A DNA stretch of 64,000 nucleotides from Azorinus chamasolen (lineage: Eukaryota > Mollusca > Bivalvia > Cardiida > Solecurtidae), in NCBI GenBank assembly GCA_963576725.1, contig OY755240.1:96382316-96446315 (forward strand). Direction: 5' to 3'. Numbering within the stretch: the stretch's first letter is position 1; each line of letters opens with the position of its first letter. The translations under genes were made by a program, and so were the position numbers. The notes below the pieces were generated by a model. It was not told the DNA's origin. It saw only the letters and a program-made list of their open reading frames with translations, and did not search any database. Shown here in pieces: positions 11,604 to 23,052 of the stretch.

Positions 11604-14600
11604 CTGAGGGCAAATTGTCACAATATAGAAATTTTATTAGTCTATTCATGTATATTGCAATATTTGCAGTTATTATCCCTTTGGGACCCTGTCTCTGTAA
11701 TAACATTTTAGACTGCATTACCTCAACAGTATTATATGCACACTCCTACTGAATAGTTAGTAACTAAAAGTGATCAGAATCCATTGGCTTCTTTCTTTCA
11801 TACTTCCACTTATAATATTATTACAGAAGAAAACTGAAGAGTTCATATATGTAAGTGGTAGCTTAACACTTTCCTCCATGAATATTCATGTAAGAAATAA
11901 TGTCATGAATATTAATTAGATTAGTTTGTTATGATAGCACATAAACACAGCAATTTTAGCTATGGCAGAAAATGTAGACTAGAATCATATCTATATCACA
12001 TCATAAGCAAACCTATAGGGGCTGTCTGATCTGGGTCTGCTCTGTTTGCAAAGGTGTATTCATGGAGAAAAGGGTTAAAGCAGGACAACAGAGGGACATC
12101 AAAGAGGCTTATTGTTATGTGCTGTATAGAAAAGCAGCTTTTTTAGATAATACAATTTCAACTCTCAACATCTAATGTTTAACAACCCTTTACTCCATGA
12201 ATATCCATGTAAGATATAATGATATCATGAGTTAGATTAATACATGACATTTTGACAATAAGATTAATTTGCTATACCAGCACATGGACACACAGACGCA
12301 TGGACGACACACGGACACATGGACACGAGAACTTTTGACCATGGCTGTAACTGTAGAATCATATCTATATTATATCATAAGCAAACAGAGCAGACCCTGA
12401 TCAGACGGTTCCTATAGGAGCCATCTGATCTGGGTTTACTCTGTTTGCTAAGGCGTAGAAAGTTGTATTTATGGAGAATAGAGTTAAACCTTAATAGTTA
12501 AAAATTATCCATTTTTACTTGAATTTCACACTAGATACTACAATAATATACAATGGTGTCTCAACAGCACACCCAGAGCAATAGCATGAGCTAACAAGAA
12601 CATAGCTCAGAAATCAATGGTTTAAAGGGCAAAAACTCTATAACAACAAAATGATGGCAAATTATAGACACTGAGACGGCAACAAGTGTTTGAAGTTTAA
12701 TAGGGATAACTTTATTTAAGTCGTCACTGTGACAAAATGTCAAAATCTTTGCCAATGACAAGGTCCATGATGATAAAACCCAAGACAACTGCAATACCTC
12801 TAACAGATAAGCTAGAAATCAGAAATGTCAGGACAAAGAAATACAAAACATTTCTGAAGGTGCTTTCTGTATTATTTTAGTACAGAAATAAGCATTATCT
12901 AGCTGTACAATACACCTGTAGTTATGCACTATTCAGGTGGAATACTGTTTACATGAGGAAGTATGAACAGCTAAGTTACTCTTTTCCTTTCTCCTAACCT
13001 TCAGTTTGAGGTTTGTGGTAAGCTCCTCCTCTCTAGCTTCCAACTTGCCCACTGTGGCTGACAGAGTTTTGACAGTGTCCTGGAGCTGTCCTACAGTTGT
13101 CTGGAAAACATGCACACAAAGCCTTCAGTAAGAATGTGTATCATAATGATATAACCCTCCTTTATGAAATGATTGTCAGAAAAGGTTCACTTTAACCCTT
13201 CGCTTGCTGAATTTTAAAATACATTTCTCCTTCTTTACCCATGTCCTGTTGTATAATTACATATATCTTCACTGTGTACAAGTATTGCGCTGTGCAATCA
13301 CTGCTGTGGAGTGCATTGGTTGCACAATCAACTTGTAAATAGTGCAGACCCTGATGAGACAGCTCCTGCAGGAGCTGTCTCATCTGGGTCTTCACCATTT
13401 ACAGGTAGGTATATTGACGTGAAAAGCAAGCGAAGGGTTACTCCTGCAGGAGCTGTCTCATCTGGGTCTTCACCATTTACAGGTAGGTATATTGATGTGA
13501 ATAGCAAGCGAAGGGTTAATACTTTACTTCATGAATATTCATATGAGAAATAAATCAAATAATGGCTGAATGATTTTTTATAATGGTATATGAACACAGG
13601 AAGTTTAGCTTTGGCAGAAACTGTAGAATCAGATCTATATAATTCCATAAGCAAACAGAGCAGACCCTGATCAGACAGCTCCAATTCTGTCTACTCTGTT
13701 TGCAATGGCATTAAAAGGAGTCCCTTTCAAAATAAAGGTTTAATTGTCTTATCAAGGGCATGAACAGGAACCATTGGAACTATTCATGTCAAAGGGAGGA
13801 TAATAAAACTGAAAAGAGGTCGAGATAAATTGACATGTACTGTACTGAATAAGCCATTTAACACTCTTTACATCTGCTAGCCATATTTTAACCTTAGCTT
13901 TAGCATTTTTCCATTTTGACTTGGATTTCAAATTCTACAAAAAATGGTGTATACGAGTATCTTATAACAGAATGCTTATAAGAGAATGCTCAACATTTAC
14001 AATTTCATTTTTTAAAAACCTCTAAGTCATCTCTGACAGTGAAAAGGGCACCTGTCAACTTTGTTCATTTGATCATGTCTCATCATACAGGCAAGTAACA
14101 TATTATAAACTATCAAACCTTTGTCCCAAAGACATTTGTTCACTGGTGAATGCTTCTGAATTAGAACTACTGATTAGACTAGTAGCATATTTGTCATAAG
14201 CTATATAATATATATACAAACAGTTTGTATCCAGATGAGACACAAAGTACCTCAGCATAGCATCTGGATCCATAACATTTGACACTGATTGTATTTCTTT
14301 GGAGAAATAAATTGTTATCTGTAAAATCACAGTTGTACAAGTACTATTACATCCAGTGCTACAGATAAAGGTGCATATCCAAATACTAAAGTCCTCATTT
14401 CTCCACCGAACCCTATACTGTGATCAGTATAGGGTTGGGTGGAGGAATAAAGGAGTTATTCTCGAAAATGTTGAAATTTATGCATCTTATCTGTATACCT
14501 ACTTTCTCTTTCTCTAGTTGGCTCTGAAGTTTGTTGCTCTCAGACTGTAGAGTGTCCAGTAATGACCTGGCTGTCTGCAACTCCTTCCCGTGATTTGCTT

Positions 14601-17600
14601 CCTTGGCTCTCTGTGTTTTCAGGCTGGTCATGGCCTGGTGTAGCTGACTGGACTTATTCTGGAGCTCATCTGATTGAAGAATAATACATATCTGCGCCCA
14701 GGACTTGGTGAATCACAACTACATAACAGTGCCCAGGACTTGGTGAATCACCACTACATATCAGCGCCCAGTACTTGGTGAATCACCACTACATAACAGC
14801 GCCCAGGACTTGGTGAATCACTACTACATAACAGTGCTCAGGACTTGGTGAATCACTACTACATAACAGTGCTCAGGACTTGGTGAATCACCACTACATA
14901 ACAGCGCCCAGGACTTGGTGAATCACCACTACATATCAGCGCCCAGGATTTGGTGAATCACCACTACATATCAGCACCCAGGCCTTGGTGAATCACCACT
15001 ACATAACAGCGCCCAGGACTTGGTGAATCACCACTACATAACAGCACCCAGGACTTGGTGAATCACCACTACATAACAGCGCCCAGGACTTGGTGAATCA
15101 CCACTACATATCAGCGCCCAGGACTTGGTGAATCACCACTACATAACAGCGCCCAGGACTTGGTGAATCACCACTACATAACAGCACCCAGGACTTGGTG
15201 AATCACCACTACATATCAGCGCCCAGGACTTGGTGAATCACCACTACATAACAGCACCCAGGACTTGGTGAATCACCACTACATATCAGCGCCCAGGACT
15301 TGGTGAATCACCACTACATAACAGCGCCCAGGACTTGGTGAATCACCACTACATATCAGCACCCAGGACTTGGTGAATGACCACTATAACTAAATCTTTA
15401 ACCTTTATATGTTAAAACAACATTGTCATCTGTGTCACTTTATAAGTAGGGTTCCTCATTTTTTGGTAAACCCTGTATCTGAGAATTTTACACCTTTGAT
15501 TAACCCTTTCTTTCATATAAACATGTTTTCACGTATTTGCAAACAGAGTAGACCCAGATCAGACGGCTCCTCTGATCAGGGTCTATTCTGTTTGCTAATA
15601 AATTTGAAAGATCTGTATATTTCCTTTCTAAAATGGCTACACTGTTCCACCTTACATATTTCATTATAACTATTTTGTCCACGAATATTCAGTAGGTATT
15701 GAAAAATAAAATAAACATAGAACTGGGAAAGGGTTAAGAATGAATGGACTGGCTGATAAGCCAGGAGCTCATAGCAAACTGTCCCTTACAAATGAGCACC
15801 TTTTTCCAACAGTTTTGGACTGAATCAGTTGGGCACTGCTGAGCATAGAAATGAAAGAATAGCACCCTTTTAGAAATAAAGATAATGGCAATTTTTTGCA
15901 AACAAAAGTTACTTCTGAAGTTCTTGGCAGAATGAGACTACATGTAAATAACAGCATGCTTACCTTCATATTGGGAGCACTTTTTCTCAGCAATAGTCAG
16001 TCTGTGGCGATCCTGTTCCCATGCCACCAACTGTTGTTGGTGTGCTTTGACCATGTCACTCAGTTCTCTGTCACGGTCCTTGAGCTCAGACATGAGCAGC
16101 TGGATCTCTTGTCTCTGTTTGTGTAGTGTCGAGTTCTCCAGCTCACAGAAACTGTTGTTCTGTACGTATGGAAAGTGAAAACATGGTTTAACCCTTAGCA
16201 GTGTAGCTGTGGATCTTCATGGAGATATTTGGTGTGTGTGTGGGGGGGGGGGGGGGGAGGGGAGGGGAGGAAGGGGGGGGGGGGGGTAATTTAGATATTT
16301 AGGGTAAAAAAAGGTACATTTCTGCAAAATTTTACTAAACTTCAGACAGTGTTTTTTCTGCAAAGTGAACTTGAAATCTGCCTTGTGGTTTCAGGAGAAG
16401 ATTTTTCTTTTTTATTATTATACAGGTACTACTAGCCATATATGGAAATTAGCTCCATCCCTGTCCACCATTTTTCACCAAAAGGCAAATTACAATGGTT
16501 TGGACAACATTTTTTGAGGGTCACTTACTAAACAACATTCCTGCTAAATTATATTGAAGAGATAATTCTGCTATGCCCAACAGTAAACATGTAAAAATTG
16601 TGTCTTGCACATCTACCATTCGTAGTTATTATGTATACCAAATATAAATTCAATAAGTTTTAAACTGAAGGAGGAGTTTGCAACACCAGCCATCCATGTT
16701 CAAATGCATACGGACGGACCGGACCGCCCAACTGCTTGACTCACCACCCGCCAGACAGGCTGATTCCAGTATACCCCCTCAAACAAGTCTGCAGGGGTAT
16801 AATGGAATCAGCCTGTCCTGGGTGGCCACATTTTTAACCCATCAAAATGGTTTGAACAATCTTTGTAGAGGGTCATCTAAGGATCATGTCTACTGAATTG
16901 CATTGAAATTAAATGGCCAAGCCTTTCCAGGCAAAAAGACTGACTATTATAAAGTTATTATTTGGCTGCCATGGAAATCAATCAGAGTTCTATAGATATC
17001 AAATTTAATTATTTGAAAAAAAAGAAAGAAATTGTAGACAAAAGAAATTGTTGTCAGCACACACCGCATGATTACAGACAAAAGATCATCCTAGTAGCTC
17101 ACAATAGTACCATGTACTAGATGAGCTTAAAATCCCAGTGAACTACATGTATCCCTTTTGAAAATTCCCTGTAACCATTCCTATTTAGATTTCCTGTATT
17201 CATACAAATACAAATACCTGGCAATCATACCTGTTTTATCACTGAAGTTGACTTGCTTGACGAGCCTTCCTGCTGTCGAGAAAACCTTGGACTACTTATG
17301 GTCATCCTCTTACGTTCAACACTAATACTCTCGTCAGGGTACTCCCCACTTATCCTGGTCAAGGTTTCCACCCTGACTCTGCGTTCTGGTGTCTCTGATC
17401 TGTCATATTCAACATTTTGTCTTTCTAGTGCTACTGGTTTGTACTCACTACCAGCATGTGAAATTGACTGCTTAGTTCTGTTGGCATAACTTGAGTATGC
17501 ACTGTTATTTGAATCCATAGATAATTGCTGGCTTTCTCTTATGAGTGTTTTACTAGCAGGTGTAACAGTCTCGGAATGATGCCTCTGGTCCATTTCAGTT

Positions 17601-20600
17601 TTCATTGATACTTCACCATTTGTCTCATTTTTCTGTCTCTCACTAGAAGTAAACTTTTCAGGAACTGGCTTTACTGAAGCTGGCTGGTATACTGGTATGG
17701 ATGAACCTTTGCTAGTTTTCACTACATCTTGAGCCATATGTGGTTCTCTCCTGTTGTCTGTAATTCCATGATCTTGCCTGTTTGTATATTCTCTTGGCTT
17801 TGGTCTCAAATTATCCATGTTAGAAATATGTTTGAAATCATCTCTTGGCTTATACCTATGCTGGGCATCATTTCTTTCATAATAAAAATCACGATCAACA
17901 GAAAAGGCCTTGCTCTGTGCATGACCTTGACCTCTGTATGGATGCGGATGGACTGGTTCCCTGCTGAGGGTCTGTGTTTCTGATAATTGTATAGCCTGTA
18001 TGCTTTCTGAGGCAGTGAAGTCTTGGTTTTGTCGCGTTTTCTGTACCATCTTTTTCAACACATGTCTGGTAGAGGGCAGGGGAACATTCGCTCCCTATAA
18101 ACAATTGGTAAGACAACAGTTAGAAAAGAATGATCTCGAACCTATTCATCAGACATCATTAAGATGGCTCTTAGTCTAATACTGTTGTAAGTAGTTTTTT
18201 CGTGCTAAATTTGGTCTTCTGCTTTTATTTCTGAAAAGTTTTTTTTTCTCCTCTTTAATAATAATTTCCTTCATATAAATGCCTTTTCAGGTATTTGCAA
18301 ATAAAGGAAACCCCGATCAGATGGCTCCTATAGGAGCTGTCTGATCAGGGTCTGCTCTGTTTGCTTATGAGATTATAATAGATCTAACTCTACAGTTTGT
18401 ACAAATATCAAACACTCCTGCATACATGTGCTGTTACATGTATATAAAATAAGCTAATAAATATTTCAAAGACATCATTATTTCTAAGATCAATAATAAA
18501 CTGTGACAGGGTTTAAATACAATCAGAATGTCAAATAGTCTTGATCTTGGTGAGACACTCCATTACTCTGTCTCACTCTCTCATATGGGTCCAAACCGGT
18601 TGACTAGATGGCATGGAAAGAGTTATGTCTCATTTTTGTTCATGTGAATATCTTGCAAATCATGAAAAATAATTTGTTTGAAAGAACAAGGCTGTGTCTT
18701 ATTAACCCGTTACTCCATAAATACACCTTTCTATGCCTTTACAAACAGAGTAGACCCAGATCACCCAGCTGCTCCAGTAGGAGCCATCTGATCAGGGTCT
18801 GCTCTGTTTGCTTATGATACAATATAGGTATGACTCTACAGTTTCTGCAATGGCCAAATATCCCTGTACCCATGTGCTATTACATGTATAAGAATCTAAT
18901 TAATATTCATGATGTCATTATTTCTTACCTGAATATACATGTACATGGAGTAAAGGGTTAATATACCATTACAAAAATCAATAATTTAATAATCATTACA
19001 TCATTAAATCTTGTAGTGAAGCAAAGGGTTAATGGCCCTCTGTTGATCCCCTAAAAGGTTTAACCCTTTCCCTCATATCAGACAGTCACAGCTCCTGTAA
19101 GAGCAATCGGATCAGATTTGCTCTGTTTGCTTAATATGAAATAAGACAGATTTTATTCTATAGCTCCTGCTAGAGTAATTTAATCCCTTGATCATGATGC
19201 TGTTGTAAGATTCGTGCATGTATTGTTTCTCACAAGAATATTCATGGGGTCAAGGGCTGAAGGGTTTCACTTTAAGTAAACATTAATCTTGAATCAAGAA
19301 TTGTTTGTGATTTCTTTGAGCAGGATAAAAGATTTATGGCATTTCTTGTATTTACAACCTAACCCTTTATCTTGTACAACTGTTTGAAAATAGCTCAAGA
19401 CCGGACACCTCATCACTCAGAGTATAATCAGAATCCAACCAAATAGTGTCTCCCCGTCAATCACAAAGTAAGTTCTGTTAACTCTTTACTCCACAAATAC
19501 GCAATTGCAAACAGAGTAGATCCAGATCAGACAGTTAAGATGGAAGCCATCTGATCAGGGTCTGCTATTTGCTTAGTGTATAACATAGACAGATTCTACA
19601 GTTTCTGCCTTAGCCAAAACATCCTGTGTATATATATGCCATCATAAAAATTCAGCAAATAAATATTCATAATGTCATCAGTTGTAACATGAATATTCAT
19701 AGAGTAAAGGGTTAAAGCTAGAGCTTCCTGGTTTACCTTTATTGGTGTGCTATGAACTGGTATGTCATCATTGCTATTTAGGAATGGAATCCCTGCAAAA
19801 CATAAAGTTACAATAAACAAGAATTTCTCCATTATATATCTATCAGTGATAACAAACATTTCTCAGATTACTGTCACATTGTCACTAGGGATGATATCAC
19901 TTCCGGGTGATGATATTATTTTAGCAAGAGTATCTTTTATAGATTTCCTTTGAGGATATATGCATCACAGTTGATACTGTCAATAGTGATGATATTGTCG
20001 TCTGTTTCAGTTTTCAATGTGGCATTTTTTTTCATTTACTTATAAAACTATACTCAGTGTCAAACAGTTTGGATCCTGAAGGGAAGCCAGAGAGTGTCTC
20101 CACTGAGGGAGCGTCTACACTGTGGGAGCGTCTCCACTGAGGGCGGGTTTCCACTGAGGGCGGGTCTCCACTGCGGGCGGGTCTCCACTGTGGGAGCGTC
20201 TCCACTGGATCCAAACTGTTTGCAAAGGTTATCATAGATTTGCCTATGGCACCAAAAGAGTTCACCTTCTAAATATGATGCTGAGCAAGTTTTCGTTTGA
20301 GAGAAAAAGTCTTCTAATTCAGATTTTGAAGCAGACTCCCCCATTTTATTTCAAAGACGTAATTACAGTTTTAAAAAGTTAGGATCCTGATAAACTGAAG
20401 AGTTAGTTACCCTTTACCCCATAAATACGCTTTTCTACGCCTTTGCAAACAGAGTAGACCCAGATCAGATGGTTCCAATAGGAGCTGTCTGATCAGGGTA
20501 TGCTGTTTGCTTATGGTATCATATAAATATATTTCTACAATTTCTGCCTGAACCATAATGTCCTGTTTATATGCCTTTATAGAAAATAATCTAATTAATA

Positions 20601-20865
20601 TTCATGATGCCATGATTTCTTGCTTGAATATTCATGGAATAAAGGGTTAAAGAGTTACTCTGCATCTCATCTCATTCAAAACTGTATGCAAACGTAGTCA
20701 AGATTCACCCAAAATGTGATAAACATTAAATTCTTACGGAACTTCATTCAGTCATGATACTAAGTCATGATTTTTTGTTTACTGTAATAACATTAGATCC
20801 GTGAATAAAGAGATCTTTAACTAAACTACATCTATACCAGATTCATCAGCTAGAGTGTCATCCAT
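11432..20865 (-). CDS. CCDC62: CCDC62-like coiled-coil protein (3' end not in window)
   Basis: Seven coding exons (20865-20838, 19792-19737, 18094-17231, 16159-15964, 14669-14503, 13100-12999, 11603-11432) join with compatible phases into 528 codons plus one base. All have AG acceptors and GT donors. Residues 29-316 (one large exon) are polar, Ser/Arg-rich and probably disordered. Residues 317-528 form a long coiled coil that matches vertebrate CCDC62 as I know it: the block KQRQEIQLLMSELKDRDREL, then VGKLEAREEELTTNLKLK, then ERDIATATSQMRDLSERLK. The start is the first ATG in frame; a strong acceptor (T10 CAG) at 20898 shows that an untranslated or partly coding exon lies upstream. Vertebrate CCDC62 is a testis-enriched protein linked to acrosome formation and nuclear-receptor coactivation. 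The mollusc function is inferred only. Further 3' exons should lie below 11.4 kb or outside the window; I found none. Confidence 0.85.
11863..12078. mobile_element. MITE-A copy
   Basis: TTAACACTTTCCTCCATG to GGAGAAAAGGGTTAA. The left arm of the central palindrome is partly deleted. Lies in a CCDC62 intron. Confidence 0.8.
12181..12487. mobile_element. MITE-A copy with internal expansion
   Basis: Full-length copy in the same CCDC62 intron. It is lengthened at 12280-12325 by ACACGGACACATGGACAC-like short tandem units. Confidence 0.8.
12999..13100 (-). CDS. CCDC62: CCDC62-like, coding exon 6
   Basis: 102 bp, residues 438-471 (VGKLEAREEELTTNLKLK). Acceptor TTTTCCAG, donor AAG|GTTAGG. Confidence 0.9.
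13192..13519. mobile_element. MITE-E with 80-bp internal duplication
   Basis: Termini TTAACCCTTCGCTTGCT and AGCAAGCGAAGGGTTAA. The segment CTCCTGCAGGAGCTGTCTCA through GAAGGGTTA occurs twice in tandem (from about 13362 and from 13441). A second, unduplicated family member is at 48668-48856. Confidence 0.8.
13516..13742. mobile_element. MITE-A copy
   Basis: Starts in the last bases of the MITE-E. Central palindrome present but shortened. Right end decayed (AAAGGTTTAAT). Confidence 0.65.
14217..14292. mobile_element. MITE-B hairpin, decayed
   Basis: CAAACAGTTTGTATCCAGAT and CATCTGGATCCATAACATTT flank a short loop. Confidence 0.65.
14354..14493. mobile_element. MITE-C copy abutting a splice donor
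   Basis: CAGTGCTACAGATAA at the left and CATCTTATCTG at the right, with a central hairpin AACCCTATACTG / CAGTATAGGGTT. Its right edge is eight bases from the donor GT of CCDC62 coding exon 5. Confidence 0.8.
14503..14669 (-). CDS. CCDC62: CCDC62-like, coding exon 5
   Basis: 167 bp, residues 382-437, heptad-rich. Acceptor TTCAATCAG, donor AAA|GTAGGT. The alternative donor 4 bp downstream would break the phase with the next exon. It is flanked within about 20 bp by a minisatellite on the acceptor side and by a MITE-C on the donor side. Confidence 0.85.
14687..15386. repeat. 35-bp minisatellite, about 20 copies
   Basis: Near-identical units containing CAGGACTTGGTGAATCACC, period 35 bp. Variation is mostly ACATAACAG versus ACATATCAG and GCGCC versus GCACC. 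It lies in a CCDC62 intron and begins about 17 bp upstream of the acceptor of coding exon 5, so the natural branch-point region may lie in the array. Confidence 0.95.
15500..15737. mobile_element. MITE-A copy
   Basis: TTAACCCTTTCTTTCAT to GGGAAAGGGTTAA with a slightly shortened palindrome, in a CCDC62 intron. Confidence 0.8.
15964..16159 (-). CDS. CCDC62: CCDC62-like, coding exon 4
   Basis: 196 bp, residues 317-381. Best match to vertebrate CCDC62 (MSELKDRDRELSDMVKAHQQ). Acceptor TACGTACAG, donor GAAG|GTAAGC. Confidence 0.9.
16231..16287. repeat. G-rich low-complexity tract
   Basis: Long poly-G runs separated by single A or AA, with many GGGG blocks on the plus strand. On the transcribed CCDC62 sense strand it is poly-C. 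Confidence 0.9.
16300..17220. repeat. Decayed repeat in CCDC62 intron
   Basis: No exon signal. It contains a 62-bp palindrome at 16756-16817 (CAGGCTGATTCCAGTATACC and complement), whose TATACCCC / GGGGTATA core resembles the hairpins at 27620-27656 and near 60434-60460. GGACGGACC-type sequence is nearby. Probably pieces of hairpin-ended tandem-repeat elements. Confidence 0.5.
17231..18094 (-). CDS. CCDC62: CCDC62-like, coding exon 3 (large)
   Basis: 864 bp, exactly 288 codons, phase 0 at both ends. Acceptor TTTATAG at 18095, donor CAG|GTATGA at 17231. Encodes the Ser/Arg/Glu-rich region (residues 29-316), including conserved-looking VLKKMVQKTRQNQDF near its start. Confidence 0.85.
18262..18490. 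mobile_element. MITE-A copy
   Basis: Central palindrome intact (GATCAGATGGCTCC / GGAGCTGTCTGATC). Both ends decayed. Confidence 0.7.
18527..18615. mobile_element. MITE-B hairpin, decayed
   Basis: Arms TCAAATAGTCTTGATCTTGG and GGGTCCAAACCGGTTGA around a CATTACTCTGTC loop. Confidence 0.6.
18702..18961. mobile_element. MITE-A copy
   Basis: TTAACCCGTTACTCCAT to GGAGTAAAGGGTTAA. Full length, central palindrome present. Confidence 0.85.
19060..19256. mobile_element. MITE-A copy, shortened
   Basis: TTAACCCTTTCCCTCAT start; the left palindrome arm is deleted and the right end decayed. Confidence 0.65.
19478..19715. mobile_element. MITE-A copy next to CCDC62 exon
   Basis: TTAACTCTTTACTCCA to GAGTAAAGGGTTAA. 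Ends 21 bp from the donor of CCDC62 coding exon 2. Confidence 0.85.
19737..19792 (-). CDS. CCDC62: CCDC62-like, coding exon 2
   Basis: 56 bp, residues 10-28. Acceptor TTTTGCAG and donor AAAG|GTAAAC. A MITE-A ends only about 21 bp beyond the donor (19715). Confidence 0.8.
20058..20262. repeat. MITE-B with loop expanded to an 18-bp minisatellite
   Basis: The outer arms TCAAACAGTTTGGATCCTGA and GGATCCAAACTGTTTGC are those of MITE-B. The loop at about 20095-20207 is six imperfect 18-bp units of the GAGGGCGGGTCTCCACT type. The repeat is a multiple of three, so it stays open in several frames; these are not genes. Confidence 0.85.
20407..20650. mobile_element. MITE-A copy
   Basis: TTACCCTTTACCCCAT to GGAATAAAGGGTTAA. 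Full length. Confidence 0.85.
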
Positions 20866-20897
20866 TATTGTTGCTACAAAACATGGCTTTGTAAAAC
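20838..20897 (-). CDS. CCDC62: CCDC62-like, first coding exon
   Basis: A 60-bp exon: acceptor CAG at 20900-20898, donor GT at 20837-20836. The start ATG is at 20865-20863, so 32 bases are 5' untranslated. An out-of-frame ATG at 20885 opens an eight-codon upstream frame whose stop overlaps the start region. Confidence 0.75.
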
Positions 20898-21179
20898 CTG
20901 AAAAAAAAAATTGCTTATCAATTATGAGGAGACATACAATAAGCTTGCTGCGCATTTCTCTAAGCATTCAGTTTAATTATATTAAGCTATGGTTGCTAAA
21001 TGAAATTGGGGAAAACCAGCTGGGCCTGCAGGCTGGCACAAATCTAACAAATATAAAATAAAATCTTCGCATAATTACAAATGCCGAATGTTACGTCAGC
21101 TGGAGTAATTAAACTTGACTGACTCAATACAGTCAAGCAGACCGTTTCTAATATTTACTATCTTGACTTTACTTGCTGT

Positions 21180-22335
21180 TAGGGATGGGTATTGCCAGAG
21201 AAAGTGTATCGCGATATATCACGATACGGGTATGGCGTATCGCGATACGTATCACGATATACCTTTTCCTTTATTCATCATTGAAGAAACCACTGTCTAC
21301 ATTATATATAAAAAATACTGGAATGAAATATCATCAATAAAAGTTCAGAACTAACTAGACATCATGTTGACTAGTTATGATGTTGACTTGAATATTGTAA
21401 AAAGTCTCATAAACTGATGATATTTACCCAAAATTTTGTAAGATAAAAAAAAAGTTTTGTAACTTCCACCAACTGTCATAAGAATAAGATTATCAAAATG
21501 TGTTGAGCAAATGGAAAGTCACAAAAATATTTTATAATGCAAAGTTGTAAACACCTCCTTGTAGACCTTATGCACTACAGCTAAAGTGCGTTCTCAATGT
21601 CTCTAAATTCCGTCAACTCAACTAAAGAATATGACCTCATATCTTTCACAATAAATTTGGCAATTTTTAAATTTTCAAAGCTTTATCCGGGTTTGGCATA
21701 TATTTATTTATACCCGTTATAAGCCTGGGTTAAGTTACTATTTAAGTGGATTGCTGATCAAATGATTTTCGCTCCATGTTATTGACCACATCGACAGTGG
21801 AATTTCGTACGTCGATTGATTTCTCTTGAAAACGGTGTGTTGTCTTTGCAAATGCGTCGTTAAAAGAGTTGAAATACCTGAATATTTAACTTTGGTATTG
21901 CACTCGGAACAACCACCAACATCTCCACAATTTTGTTTGTCACTTTGATTTTAATAAGCTGAAACACCACCGTATTTCCTTTCGGATTTCTAACGATTTC
22001 GAATTGTCTGCCATTTTGTATGTTATGGGAAAGCGTGGTACCTGGCTCGATCAATATCGGAAAGCGTCTGCGTTTACATACACCGGGGACCAGTCAGGGG
22101 AAGTAATCAAAGGTGTACTGTACAGACTATTACAGAGGCTGTGACAAAGTTCTAGAAAGAGCTAAAATGGTCGTTTAAAATGAGAGAAATGGTAAAAATG
22201 ATAAGTTACCGGAAATGTGCGAACTTCTTACGGAAATTCTCGAGCGTACTGGTATTCTCTGGCCGTACCGATACGGTGTATTGTTTTCAAGCATATCACA
22301 ATATACCGGTATACCGATAATACCTCCCACCCCTA
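21180..22335. mobile_element. hAT-like element, non-autonomous
   Basis: Terminal inverted repeats TAGGGATGGGTATTG and its imperfect counterpart at 22315-22335 (TACCTCCCACCCCTA). An exact 8-bp flanking duplication, CTTGCTGT, is at 21172-21179 and 22336-22343. Eight-bp duplications and such ends are typical of hAT transposons. Subterminal TATCGCGATAC-like repeats lie at 21207-21262 and GTACCGATACGG near 22263. No complete transposase. A minus-strand stretch ending CAG|GTATTT at 21878 could act as a first exon for the adjacent CCDC62-like gene. Confidence 0.85.
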
Positions 22336-22343
22336 CTTGCTGT

Positions 22344-22660
22344 CCCTTAACTTTTCTAAACCTTCATGCAACTGTAACACCCAAAACTTAGGACTGTTCA
22401 TTGACGACCATTTAGAATTAACTAGAACTACCACTAAAGTTGATTAATACCCCCACTAGCACATTTGACACAGAGATGGGGTTATAGAAATAAAGCTCCC
22501 GACCGCTAAATTTTCATTTGTTAAATTACGAAAAGAGAGATCATTCATTCAAAACCTTTATCACAGGTGCAGAACTTCAGATGGTGTTCAACAATACTGC
22601 AATATTAAAAAAAGTTTTGCTGAGGTATGACTGAGAAAAGCTGCGGAAAAAAAAATCATT
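22344..22660. other. Gene-free stretch
   Basis: AT-rich; no gene, hairpin or known repeat recognised. Confidence 0.4.
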
Positions 22661-23052
22661 CATTAAAACAAGCCAGATTTCGACAAATATAACAAAGGGC
22701 AATAACTCCAAAAATACTGAAGACAGAGTTATGGACCTTGTGCACTGCACTTGCTGTCAATGTGTTCTACCTGTATATGTAGTTTGAAGTCAATAGCTTT
22801 TATACTTTGAAAGTTATGATGCGAACAAACCAGATTTTAAGAAAAATATCAAAGGGCTGTAACTCCAAAAATACTGAAGACAGAGTTAGGAACCTTGTGC
22901 ACTGCACTTGCGGTCAATGTGATCTATCTGTATATGAAGTTTGAAGTCAATAGATTTATTCTTTGGAAATAATGATCCAAACAAGGTGGACAGACGGACA
23001 TGGCGACTCCATTATTAAAAAAAACAACCTTTGTTTGTGGGGGTATAACTAG
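22661..23052 (+). mobile_element. Tandem-repeat element fragment
   Basis: Two copies (about 150 bp) of a unit with GGGCAATAACTCCAAAAATA and ACAGAGTTATGGACCTTGTG, followed by GGACAGACGGACA and a partial terminal hairpin ending GTGGGGGTATAACTAG. Same class as the pearl-like elements, but a different family. Confidence 0.65.

Noticed and set aside
14687..15386. CRISPR-like regular array
   Set aside because: The units are uniform at 35 bp with no variable spacers, and the genome is eukaryotic; it is a minisatellite.
20032..20344. Minus-strand frames with SVETRPQW-like repeats
   Set aside because: Produced by the 18-bp minisatellite in the MITE-B loop, whose unit is a multiple of three.
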